A stretch of DNA of 64,000 nt from NCBI GenBank assembly GCA_021234155.1, contig JAJEKV010000018.1, forward strand, positions 21,251,252 to 21,315,251, read 5' to 3'. Made by a program: the position numbers and the translations under genes. Positions within the stretch are counted from its first letter, which is position 1. Each line of letters starts with the position of its first letter. Under the pieces are notes generated by a model that was not told where the DNA came from, made no database searches, and saw only the letters and a list, made by a program, of their open reading frames with translations. Positions 33,473-45,602 of this stretch are shown here, one piece after another. This DNA comes from Isoetes taiwanensis (lineage: Eukaryota > Streptophyta > Lycopodiopsida > Isoetales > Isoetaceae).

Positions 33473-36400
33473 CCTTTGACCTGCATAAACAGACCTTCTA
33501 CCTTTTCAAGACCTTTTGCAAAGACCTTGTCAAGGTATTATTTTATGCCCTAAGTTGAAAACCGTGTGTATTTCAACTTAGGCCATAACATGGTTACATT
33601 TCTTAATAAAGTAAGACAATAAGTGGAAAGAATACTATAAAAAACTTTTTTTTTCAAAAAGGACATAGATACAAGATAAGATAACCGATCTACAAAATCG
33701 TAGTAATAATATTAAATATCATTTCTGCAAAAGTCAGCAATACAATGATCTTTATCAAATATTAAAAACAACTAGACCACAAGCAAAATTCCAAATGAAA
33801 TGGTCCAGAGATACTTCAGCATTGTTCTTCCATTTCCAAGTCATGTAAGCTTATCCAAACTTGAACGAATTTGAAAAACATAAACAGGAGCAAGAAATCC
33901 CTAGCTACCGCAAAGGGAAACCAGAGGACAGTTAGCCTAAGAAGGGTAAGAGCCTAAGTCACTAGCAGGTAAGCTACGGATCTCTTGGGCTCTTTGCCCT
34001 TCACCTTGCATGTTTATAAAACCACAAATGCAGATAGGTCCAATCATGTATCAAGCATCAGCCAGAGCATATCACGCTTATAGCCATTATTACCATTTCT
34101 AAGATAAAGCATTAGAGCACATGGAAAAAAGACCTCAAAATGATAAGTTCCAAACCCGCCAAGAGTTAGAATTTGCAAAGCCAATCAGATAGAAATACGC
34201 TTTTAACATATTCACACAAAACTTCTAGTTCTAGTGCAATAAGCCCCAAGCCGCCATTAACTATGGCATTGGTAAAACTATCTCAAAGTGAAATTAATGT
34301 CCGCAAGACTCGAATCACTATAGACCCGCTTTTATTATTACAAACAAGCAACTGATGATAGTATGATATCTTAACGAATGGACAATGGATCATCTTACTA
34401 CAAAAGACCCTAGATGGTTCCTTGTGCTTAGTCATTAGCAGCTTTTAGTTAACTCTTTGAGCAAAGATGTCTAAAGAGTCGGGTAACTCCTTCCCATGCC
34501 ATGAGGAATCCCAGGATGCTCTACAAGTGGTGTGCAAGCATAAGCATTTGACAATAAGTCAACCAGATTAAAGTACATAGTCTCCCCGATTCTACAGATT
34601 AACACATCGCGGACCGCACTTATCTAGAGAAAGATAAATGACATCGTAAATAAACCAAACCCTTTTAGATCTAAGATTATATCCCGGCCCAAAGTGGCTA
34701 CAAGAATAGTGATGGATGTTAAACCGAAGTGGCCTAACGCACTCATAATTGCGCACTGCTATATTACACATTATAGCAATAAAAATGATTTAACATATAA
34801 TCACCCATAATTTCTAAGCAAATTAGTTGTAAGATAAATTTGACAATGCTTCCAAACCCGATTAGCTGATGCGGATTGTTCATAGTTTAAGCCGCTGTCG
34901 GGATGCAAACGCCGAGGGAATTGATATGCTAAAACTCTCCTCTAAATCTGAGCCTTCCATAGTATCGTAACCCTTTGTGCAAAGGTTTCGCCACCAATGC
35001 CTAGCAACAGATTCTCACTAGCCATTTCCATAGAAAAGTCACCCAGATCTAGTGCAATGGGCTCAGTATCCGCTTTTTGTTGCCACAACTTTTTTGTGGG
35101 AGAAAAATGGCTACATCTTCTTAGCAAACTTGGCCTCCTTTGGCATTCTCCTCTACAATTTTTCTATCGGTGGTTATGTTATGCCATGCCCAAGATTTGC
35201 ATAAATCGGATATACATAATTTTGAACATATCAAACATGGCAAATAAATCTTTCTACCGCTCGCTATAAAAGGAAATGCTACAAAGCTATTTTACAATAG
35301 ACCTTGATACCACCTCGTTTCTACACTCCTCAGCACGATCGAGATGAGGGAAGCCATTTATAATCCAAGAAAGTACTTCTCCAACTATTTTTTTGTAGCT
35401 TTACGATTTTTTCTGGCCGCAGATCCGCAGCCCTAATTCTCAGGATTCTCAATGCACGACCTGTAACATAATATTTTTTAACATTTTTAAACCTTATAGA
35501 ATACACACCTTTGAGATGGTATCCTTAGTCTAGGAGTTTCTAAGGTCCATATAATTCATGTCTTCATTCTTCACATGAAGAGATGGCCATAATATAAGTC
35601 CAGAACACATGGAATTCTTTAAGACTCCAAGTCGGCCTTTGCAAGTTACTCAGCTTTCTGCATTTGTACACAAGATTTAATCTATTCTCCACAGCCCATA
35701 TAGTTAACTATCCCACATAATGTGTAAAGAGCCTGGCAATCACAAGTCCACATATTTAGATCCACAACTTATGAGATACCATACCTTTGTTTTAGGGCCA
35801 ATCCTCGTGTGTAGGGTTATATAGTATTTTTATCATAGCAACCTGCATTGAATGCCTCAAGTTACGCATAAAAATCTCCATCATTACTTATACTAATAAA
35901 AAAAGCCTGCCTCTTACCGTAGGTCAGGGTGGGCCAAAATTCATACATAGAGTTAGCAACAAGGAGAGTAGGACCTTGTTGCCAAAGCCCTACCCTACCT
36001 ATATTGCCTAACCTGGTATTCAGGTTAAAGAGCCAAGTGGCAAGAAAGTTGACCAATAAAGTGAGCAAGAAATACCGCTTGGTAAGAGTACTAGTCCGGC
36101 CAATTCCCTCGCCTATCCCATATATGTTCCGGTAAATATAATCTTCAAAGCTCGGCCGATATGGTCTCGCAATAGCCCAATGGCAATTCATGGATTTCAT
36201 AAGCCCAATGGCAGCTTTTATTTCATATGACATTCTTCATGGCAAAATATGCCAATATCACCATGTATAAACCTTACAAAAAGGTCTTGGTGAGGTTGCA
36301 ATGAACAACGCTTATTCATATATAATAGTCTTCACTAAATCATTGATAATCCAAAGATGCCTTTAATAGAAAAGTCGATTGCTTAATTTAAAACAAGAAA

Positions 36401-36719
36401 GTTGCACGCACCATACTCCAACCAGAAGTGTGTCTCATGATGCATGAGTTGAGGTGCATTTCCTTATTCTTGTATATGCCAAGATACTTTGAACCGCTAA
36501 TCCGGGCTATCCTTTCTCGCAATACTATCCGAAGTTATACGAAGTTCACCTATATCGATTGGTTGCATCAAAATAATCCTTTCCAAAGATCCGCCATTTT
36601 ACTTGTATCAACATAGTCATCAAGACATATGAATATTTTAACCCACCACCGAAAAAATGAAGTAACCATGATTATGGTCTCTAGTAAAAACTAGAGAACC
36701 GAAAGTATTGATAAAAAAA
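33473..36719. repeat. Array unit 2
   Basis: Complete unit, 3247 bp, without the RTE insert. Minus-strand frames at 34942-35127 and 35862-36233 match those in the other copies. Confidence 0.93.
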
Positions 36720-38123
36720 CCTTTAGACCCAGACAAAACAGACCTTCTACCTTTTCAAGACCTTTGCAAAGACCTTGTCAAGGTACAATTTGCAGCCTCG
36801 AAGTTGAAAACTGTGTGTATTTCAACTTAGGCCATAACATGGTTACATTTCTTAATAAAGTAAGACAATAAGTGGAAAGAATACCATAAAAACTTTTTTT
36901 CAAAAAGGACATAGATACAAGATAAGATAAACTGATCTACAAAATCGAGTAATAATATTAAATATCATTTCAGAAAAAGTCAAGAATACAATGATCTTTA
37001 TCAAATATTAAAAAACAACTAGACCACAAGCAAAATTCCAAAATGAAATTGTCCGTAGATACTTCAAAGATTGTTCTTCCATTTCCAAGTCATGTAAGCT
37101 TATCCAAACTTGAACGAATTTGAAAAACATAAACAGGAGCAAGAAATCCCGCTACCCGCAAAGGAAACCAGAGGACGCTTAGCCTAAGAAGGGTAAGAGC
37201 CTAAGTCACCAGCGTGTAAGTTACGGATCTCTTTGGGCTCTTCGCCTTCACCTTGCATGTTTATAAAACCACAAATGCAGATAGGTCCAATCATGTATCA
37301 AGCATCAGCCAGAGCATATCACGCTTATAGCCATTATTACCATTTCGCATAAAGCATTAGAGCACATGGAAAAAGACCTCAAAATGATAAGTTCCAAACC
37401 CCGCCAAGAGTTAGAATTTCCAAAGCCATCGTGATAGAAATACGATTTAACATATTCACATACAGCTCTAGTTCTAGTGCAATAAGCCCCAAGCGTTTAC
37501 ACTATGGCATTGGTAAAACTATCTCAAAGTGAAATTAATGTCTGCAAGACTCTGAATCACTATAGACCTGTTTTATTATTACAAACAAGAAATCTGATGA
37601 TAGTATGATATCTTAACGGAATGGACAATGGATCATCTTACTACAAAAAACCCTAGATGGTTCCTTGTGCTTAGTCATTAGCAGCTTAGTTAACTCTTTG
37701 AGCAGCATGTCTAAAGAGTCGTGGTAACTCCTTCCCATGCCATGAGGAATCCAGGATGCTCTACAAGTGGTGTGCAAGCATAAGCATTTGACAATAAGTC
37801 AACCTGTATTAAAGTACATATAGTCTCTGATTCTACAGATTAATATTGTGATCAGACTTATCTAGAGAAAGATAAATGACATCAGAAATAAACCAGCCTT
37901 TAGATCTAAGATTATATCCTGTCCAAAGTGGCTACAAGAATAGTGATGGATGTTAAACTGGAAGTCAGCTAACAGACCATAATTGCAGACCTGTTATATT
38001 ACACATTATAGCAATAAAAAATGATTTAACATATAATCACCCATAATTTCTAAGCAAATTAGTTGTAACATAAATTTGACAATGCTTCCAAACTTGATTA
38101 GCGGATGCAGGATTGTTCATAGT

Positions 38124-38366
38124 TTAAGCTGTTGCTGGGATGCAAACGCCTGAGGGAATTGATATGCTAAAACTCTCCTCTAAATCTGAGCCTTCCATAG
38201 TATCAGAACCCTTTTGTGCAGTGCTCGCCAGCTCAATGCCTAGCAACAGATTCTCACTAGCCATTTCCATAGAAAAGTCACCCAGATCTAGTGCAATGGG
38301 CTCAGTATCCGCTTTTTGTTGCCACAACTTTTTTGTGGGAGAAAAATGGCTACATCTTCTTAGCAA
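38124..38366 (-). CDS. Conserved minus-strand exon-like frame A in the array unit
   Basis: Encodes KKLWQQKADTEPIALDLGDF then SMEMASENLLLGIELASTAQ and an acidic tail with DTMEGSDLEESF. The same frame appears in all five units (for example 34942-35127, 41324-41548 and 44642-44848), with changes at the ends only. It may be the last exon of a gene on the minus strand. Acidic-hydrophobic composition; no family recognised. Confidence 0.35.
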   Translation of the reverse strand: MLRRCSHFSPTKKLWQQKADTEPIALDLGDFSMEMASENLLLGIELASTAQKGSDTMEGSDLEESFSISIPSGVCIPATA

Positions 38367-38574
38367 ACTTGGCCTCCTTGGCGTTCTCCTCTACAATTCT
38401 TCTACTGGTGGCCATGTTACGGGCCATGCCCAGTATTAGCATAAATCGGATATACATAATTTTGAACATATCAAACATGGCAGCGAAATCTTCTACCGTT
38501 CTGCTATAAAAGGAAATGCTACAGGCTATTTTACAATAGACCTTGATACCGTCTGTTCTACACTCCTCAGGCAC
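38350..38574 (-). CDS. Conserved minus-strand exon-like frame B in the array unit
   Basis: Encodes DGIKVYCKIACSISFYSRTV then EDFAAMFDMFKIMYIRFMLI and a basic tail (RRIVEENAKEAKFAKKM). It overlaps frame A in another frame and lies just upstream of it on the minus strand. Further upstream in each unit are RIRAADLRPEKIVKLQKNS (about 38650) and, near 39280-39350 in this unit, RYFLLTLLVNFLATWLF followed by GRVGLWQQGPTLLV. Together these could be exons of one gene present in five tandem copies, but no family is recognised and splice sites were not proven. Confidence 0.35.
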   Translation of the reverse strand: MPEECRTDGIKVYCKIACSISFYSRTVEDFAAMFDMFKIMYIRFMLILGMARNMATSRRIVEENAKEAKFAKKM

Positions 38575-39950
38575 GATCGCATACCTGGAAGCCAGCTATA
38601 ATCCAAGAAAGTACTTCTCCAACTGTTTTTTTGTAGCTTTACGATTTTTTCTGGCCGCAAATCCGCAGCCCTAATTCTCAGGATTCTCAATGCACGACCT
38701 GTAACATAATATTTTTTAACATTTTTTAACCTTATAGAATACACACCTTTGAGATGGTATCCTTAGTCTAGGAGTTTCTAAGGTCCATATAATTCATGTC
38801 TTCATTCTTCACATGAAGAGATGGCCATAATATAAGTCCAGAACACATGGAATTCTTTAAGACTCCAAGTCGGCCTTTGCAAGTTACTCAGCTTTCTGCA
38901 TTTGTACACAAGATTTAATCTATTCTCCACAGCCCATATAGTTAACTATCCCACATAATGTGTAAAGAGCCTGGCAATCACAAGTCCACATATTTAGATC
39001 CACAACTTACAGATACCATACCTTTGTTTTTAGGGCCAATCCCTCAGGTGTAGGGTTATATAGTATTTTTATCATAGCAACCTGCATTGAATGCCTCAAG
39101 TTACGCATAAAAATCTCCATCATTACTTATACTAATAAAAAAAGCCTGCCTCTTACCGTAGGTCAGGGTGGGCCAAAATTCATACATAGAGTTAGCAACA
39201 AGGAGAGTAGGACCTTGTTGCCAAAGCCCTACCCTACCTATATTGCCTAACTGTACCAGTTAAAGAGCCAAGTGGCAAGAAAGTTGACCAATAAAGTGAG
39301 CAAGAAATACCGCTTGGTAAGAGTACTAGTCTCAGGCAATTCCCTCGCTCTATCCCATATATGTTCCGTAAATATAATCTTCAAAGCTCACGATATGGTC
39401 TCGCAATAGCCCAATGGCAATTCATGGATTTCATAAGCCCAATGGCAGTTTATTTCATATGACATTCTTCATGGCAAAATATGCCAATATCACCATGTAT
39501 AAACCTTACAAAAAGGTCTTGGTGAGGTTGCAATGAACAACGCTATTCATATATAATAGTCTTCTCACTAAATCATTGATAATCCAGACAGCCTTAATAG
39601 AAATGTCGATTGCTTAATTTAAAACAAGAAAGTTGCACGCACCATACTCCAACCAGAAAGGTGTGTCTCATGATGCATGAGTTGAGGTGCATTTCCTTAT
39701 TCTTGTATATGCCAAGATACTTTGAACCGCAGAACTTCTGGCTATCCTTTTCTGCAATACTATCCGAAGTTATAACGAAGTTCACCTATATCGATTGGTT
39801 GCATCAAAATAATCCTTTCCAGCATCCGTCATTTTACTTGTATCAACATAGTCATCGGTACATATGAATATTTTAACCGACCACCTGAAAATGAAGTAAC
39901 CATGATTATGGTCTCTAGTAAAACTAGAGAACTGAGTATTGATAAAAAAA

Positions 39951-42900
39951 CCTTTGGACCTGTACAAACAGACCTTCTACCTTTTCAAGACCTTTTGCAA
40001 AGACCTTGTCAAGGTACAATTTAGCCCCTAAGTTGAAAACCAGGTGTATTTCAACTTAGGCCATAACATGGTTACATTTCTTAATAAAGTAAGACAATAA
40101 GTGGAAAGAATACCATAAAAACTTTTTTTCAAAAAGGACATAGATACAAGATAAGATAACTGATCTACAAAATCAGAGTAATAATATTAAATATCATTTC
40201 TGCAAAAGTCAGCAATACAATGATCTTTATCAAATATTAAAAACAACTAGACCACAAGCAAAATTCCAAATGAAATGGTCCAGAGATACTTCAGCATTGT
40301 TCTTCCATTTCCAAGTCATGTAAGCTTATCCAAACTTGAACGAATTTGAAAAACATAAACAGGAGCAAGAAATCCCGCTACACCTAAGTTGAAAACCAGA
40401 GGGGCTTAGCCTAAGAAGGGTAAGAGCCTAAGTCACTAGCAGGTAAGCTACGGATCTCTTGGGCTCTTTGCCCTTCACCTTGCATGTTTATAAAACCACA
40501 AATGCAGATAGGTCCAATCATGTATCAAGCATCAGCCAGAGCATATCACGTTTATAGCCATTATTACCATTTCGGCATAAAGCATTAGAGCACATGGAAA
40601 AAAGACCTCAAAATGATAAGTTCCAAACCTGCTCAGTAGTTAGAATTTGCAAAAGCCACCGATAGAAATACGCTTTAACATATTCACATACTCTAGTTCT
40701 AGTGCAATAAGCCCCAAGCTGCTATTACACTATGGCATTGGTAAAACTATCTCAAAGTGAAATTAATGTCTGCAAGACTCTGAATCACTATAGACCTGTT
40801 TTATTATTACAAACAAGCAATCTGATGATAGTATGATATCTTAACGGAATGGACAATGGATCATCTTACTACAAAAGACCCTAGATGGTTCCTTGTGCTT
40901 AGTCATTAGTGCCTTTAGTTAACTCTTTTGAGCAAAGATGTCTAAAGAGTCGGGTAACTCCTTCCCATGCCATGAGGAATCCAGGATGCTCTACAAGTGG
41001 TGTGCAAGCATAAGCATTTGACAATAAGTCAACTCGTATTAAAGTACATAGTCTCGATTCTACGATTAACACCGCGGACCGCACTTATCTAGAGAAAGAT
41101 AAATGACATCGTAAATAAACCAGCCTTTAGATCTAAGATTATATCCCCGGTCCAAAAGTGGCTACAAGAATAGTGATGGATGTTAAACCGAAGTCGCCAA
41201 CGCACTATAATTGCGCACTGCTATATTACACATTATAGCAATAAAAATGATTTAACATATAATCACCCATAATTTCTAAGCAAATTAGTTGTAAGATAAA
41301 TTTGACAATGCTTCCAAACCCGATTAGCGGATAAAGGATTGTTCATAGTTTAAGCCGTTGTCGGGATGCAAAACCGAGGGAATTGATATGCTAAAACTCT
41401 CCTCTAAATCTGAGCCTTCCATAGTATCAGAACCCTTTTGTGCAGTGCTCGCCAGCTCAATGCCTAGCAACAGATTCTCACTAGCCATTTCCATAGAAAA
41501 GTCACCCGGATCTAGTGCAATGGGCTCAAGATCCGCTTTTGTTGCCACAACTTTTTGTGGGGAGAAAATGGCTACATCTTCTTAGCAAACTTGGCCTCCT
41601 TGGCATTCTCCTCTACAATTCTTCATCGGTGGCTATGTTACGGGCCATGCCCAAAGATTTGCATAAATCGGATATACATAATTTTGAACATATCAAACAT
41701 GGCAAATAAATCTTCTACCGCTCGCTTATAAAAGGAAATGCTACAGGCTATTTTACAATAGGCCTTGATACCGTCTGTTCTACACTCCTCAGGCACGATT
41801 GCATACCTGGAAGCCAGCTACGATCCAAGAAAGTATTTCTCCAACTGTTTTTTTGTAGCCTATCTTACGATTTTTTGCTTTGCCGCAAGTCCGCAACCCT
41901 AACATTCAGGGTTCTCAATGCACGACCTGTAATATAATATGTTTTAACATTTACAACCTTATAGAATACACACCTCTAAGATGGTATCCTTAGTCTAGGA
42001 GTTTCTAAGGTCCATATAATTCATGTCTTCATTCTTCACATGAAGATATGGCCACAATATCAGTCCAGAATACATGGAATTTTTTTCAAGACTAATAGTC
42101 GGCCTTTGCAAGTTACTTTCGCTTTTGCAGATTTGTACACAAGATTTAATCTATTCCTCCATGTTCATATAGTTAACCATCCCACATAATGTGTAGAGAG
42201 CCTGACATTCACAAGTCCACATGTCTAGATCCACAATTTACAGATACCATACCTTTGTTTGTAGGGCCAATCTTTCAAGTGTAGGGTTATATAGAACTTT
42301 TATCATAGCAACCTGCATTGAATGCCTCAAGTTACGCATAAAAATCTCCATCATTACTTATACTAATAAAAAAAGCCTGCCTCTTACCGTAGGTCAGGGT
42401 GGGCCAAAATTCATACATAGAGTTAGCAACAAGGAGAGTAGGACCTTGTTGCCAAAGCCCTACCCTACCTATATTGCCTAACTGCATTCGCTTTTAAAGA
42501 GCCAAGTGGCAAGAAAGTTGACCAATAAAGTGAGCAAGAAATACCGCTTGGTAAGAGTACTAGTCCGTGCGCAATTCCCTCGCCTATCCCATATATGTTC
42601 CAGAAATATAATCTTCAAAGCTCGCTGATATGGTCTGCAATAGCCCAATGGCAATTCATGGATTTCATAAGCCCAATGGCAGTTTATTTCATATGACATT
42701 CTTCATGGCAAAATATGCCAATATCACCATGTATAAACCTTACAAAAAGGTCTTGGTGAGGTTGCAATGAACAACGCTATTCATATATAATAGTCTTCTC
42801 ACTAAATCATTGATAATCCAGCACAGTCTTAATAGAAAAGTCGATTGCTTAATTTAAAACAAAGAAAAGTTGCACGTACCATACCCAACCGAAAGGTGTG

Positions 42901-43184
42901 TCTCATGATGCATGAGTTGAGGTGCATTTCCTTATTCTTGTATATGCCAAGATACTTTGAACCGCAGAATCGGGCTATCCTTTCTCGCAATACTATCCGA
43001 AGTTATAATGAAGTTCACCTATATCGATTGGTTGCATCAAAATAATCCTTTCCAAAGATCCGTCATTTTACTTGTATCAACATAGTCATCATACATATGA
43101 ATATTTTAAACCCACCACCAAAATGAAGTAACCATGATTATGGTCTCTAGTAAAACTAGAGAACGAAAGTATTGATAAAAAAAA
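39951..43184. repeat. Array unit 4
   Basis: Complete unit, 3234 bp. Its right-hand third (41.7-42.4 kb) is the most diverged part of any copy, with substitutions that are not confined to CNG sites, so this segment may be genuinely older or recombined. Confidence 0.93.
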
Positions 43185-45602
43185 CCTTTAGACCCAGCAC
43201 AAAAGACCTTCTACCTTTTCAAGACCTTTTGCAAAGACCTTGTCAAGGTATTAATTTGCAGCCCCCGAAGTTGAAAACCGTGTGTATTTCAACTTAGGCC
43301 ATAACATGGTTACATTTCTTAATAAAGTAAGACAATAAGTGGAAAGAATACCATAAAACTTTTTTTCAAAAAGGACATAGATACAAGATAAGATAACTGA
43401 TCTACAAAATCGAGTAATAATATTAAATATCATTTCGCAAAAGTCAAGAATACAATGATCTTTATCAAATATTAAAAACAACTAGACCACAAGCAAAATT
43501 CCAAATGAAATTGTCCGAGATACTTCAAAGATTGTTCTTCCATTTCCAAGTCATGTAAGCTTATCCAAACTTGAACTAATTTGAAAAACATAAACAGGAG
43601 CAAGAAATCCCGCTACCCGCAAAGGGAAACCAGAGGACAGTTAGCCTAAGAAGGGTAAGAGCCTAAGTCACTAGCAGGTAAGCTACGGATCTCTTGGGCT
43701 CTTCGCCCTTCACCTTGCATGTTTATAAAACCACAAATGCAGATAGGTCCAATCATGTATCAAGCATCGCCGTAGCATATCACGCTTATAGCCATTATTA
43801 CCATTTCGCATAAAGCATTAGAGCACATGGAAAAAAGACCTCAAAATGATAAGTTCCAAACCCCGCCAAGAGTTAGAATTTCCAAAGCCAATCAGATAGA
43901 AATACAGCTTTAACATATTCACATACAGCTCTAGTTCTAGTGCAATAAGCCCCAAGCGTTTACACTATGGCATTGGTAAAACTATCTCAAAGTGAAATTA
44001 ATGTCTGCAAGACTCTGAATCACTATAGACCTGTTTTATTATTACAAACAAGAAATCTGATGATAGTATGATATCTTAACGGAATGGACAATGGATCATC
44101 TTACTACAAAACCCTAGATGGTTCCTTGTGCTTAGTCATTAGTGACTTTAGTTAACTTTGAGCAAAGATGTCTAAAGAGTCGCGGGTAACTCCTTCCCAT
44201 GCCATGAGGAATCGGGGATGCTCTACAAGTGGTGTGCAAGCATAAGCATTTGACAATAAGTCAACCTCATTAAAGTACATATAGTCCCCCGATTCTACTG
44301 ATTAATATTGTGATCGGACTTATCTAGAGAAAGATAAATGACATCAGAAATAAACCAGCCTTTAGATCTAAGATTATATCCTGTCCAAAGTGGCTACAAG
44401 AATAGTGATGGATGTTAAACTGGAAGTCAGCTAACAGACCATAATTGCAGACCTGTTATATTACACATTATAGCAATAAAAAATGATTTAACATATAATC
44501 ACCCATAATTTCTAAGCAAATTAGTTGTAAGATAAATTTGACAATGCTTCCAAACCTGATTAGCGGATGCAGGATTGTTCATAGTTTAAGCTGTTGCTGG
44601 GATGCAAACGCCTGAGGGAATTGATATGCTAAAACTCTCCTCTAAATCTGAGCCTTCCATAGTATCAGAACCCTTTTGTGCAAGGTTTCGCCCAACTCAA
44701 TGCCTAGCACCAGATTCTCACTAGCCATTTCCATAGAAAAGTCACCCAGATCTAGTGCAATGGGCTCAGTATCCGCTTTTTGTTGCCACAACTTTTTTGT
44801 GGGAGAAAAATGGCTACATCTTCTTAGCAAACTTGGCCTCCTTGGCATTCTCCTCTACAATTCTTCTACTGGTGGCCATGTTACGGGCCATGCCCAGTAT
44901 TTGCATAAATCGGATATACATAATTTTGAACATATCAAACATGGCAGCGAAATCTTCTACCGTTCTGCTATAAAAGGAAATGCTACTGTGCTATTTTACA
45001 ATAGACCTTTGATACCGCTCGTTTTCTACACTCCTCAGCACGATCGCGATACACGGAAGCCGCCTATAATCCAAGAAAGTACTTCTCCAACTGCTTTTTT
45101 TTTGTAGCTTTACGATTTTTTCTCGGCCGCAAACCGAGTCCCTAATTCTCGTGGATTCTCAATGCACTAACTGTAACATAATATTTTTTAACATTTTTTA
45201 ACCTTATAGAATACACACCTTTGAGATGGTATCCTTAGTCTAGGAGTTTCTAAGGTCCATATAATTCATGTCTTCATTCTTCACATGAAGAGATGGCCAT
45301 AATATAAGTCCAAAACACATGGAACTCTTTAAGACTCCAAGTCAGCCTTTGCAAGTTACTCAGCTTTCTGCATTTGTACACAAGATTTAATCTATTCTCC
45401 ACAGCCCATATAGTTAACTATCCCACATAATGTGTAAAGAGCCTGGCAATCACAAGTCCACATATTTAGATCCACAACTTACAGATACCATACCTTTGTT
45501 TTTAGGGCCAATCCCTCAGGTGTAGGGTTATATAGTATTTTTATCATAGCAACCTGCATTGAATGCCTCAAGTTACGCATAAAAATCTCCATCATTACTT
45601 AT
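43185..45602. repeat. Array unit 5, incomplete
   Basis: The first 2.42 kb of the unit. It ends in CATCATTACTTAT, after which the other copies continue with ACTAATAAAAAAAGCCTG but this one changes to GATAATAATAATT and an A run. The array therefore stops in mid-unit. Confidence 0.9.

Larger units (their letters stand above)
36720..39950. repeat. Array unit 3
   Basis: Complete unit, 3231 bp. It has the cleanest CAG/CTG positions and the longest minus-strand frames, and is the best copy to use as reference. Confidence 0.93.
28632..45602. repeat. Tandem array, 3.23 kb unit, five copies
   Basis: Using CCTTTAGACC as the phase mark, units begin at 28632, 33473, 36720, 39951 and 43185. Lengths are 4841 (with a 1.64 kb insert, so about 3.2 kb), 3247, 3231, 3234 and at least 2418 bp (the last is incomplete). 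Copies are nearly identical over the whole unit. Differences cluster at CAG, CTG and CCG. Conserved minus-strand frames recur in every copy. The array is bounded by the LINE tail on the left and by a run of A (about 45615-45631) on the right. Confidence 0.95.

Noticed and set aside
39760-39785. loxP-like GAAGTTAT half sites (CCGAAGTTATAACGAAGTTC)
   Set aside because: Only a partial arm match without the 13-8-13 structure; it recurs with the array unit, so it is coincidence.
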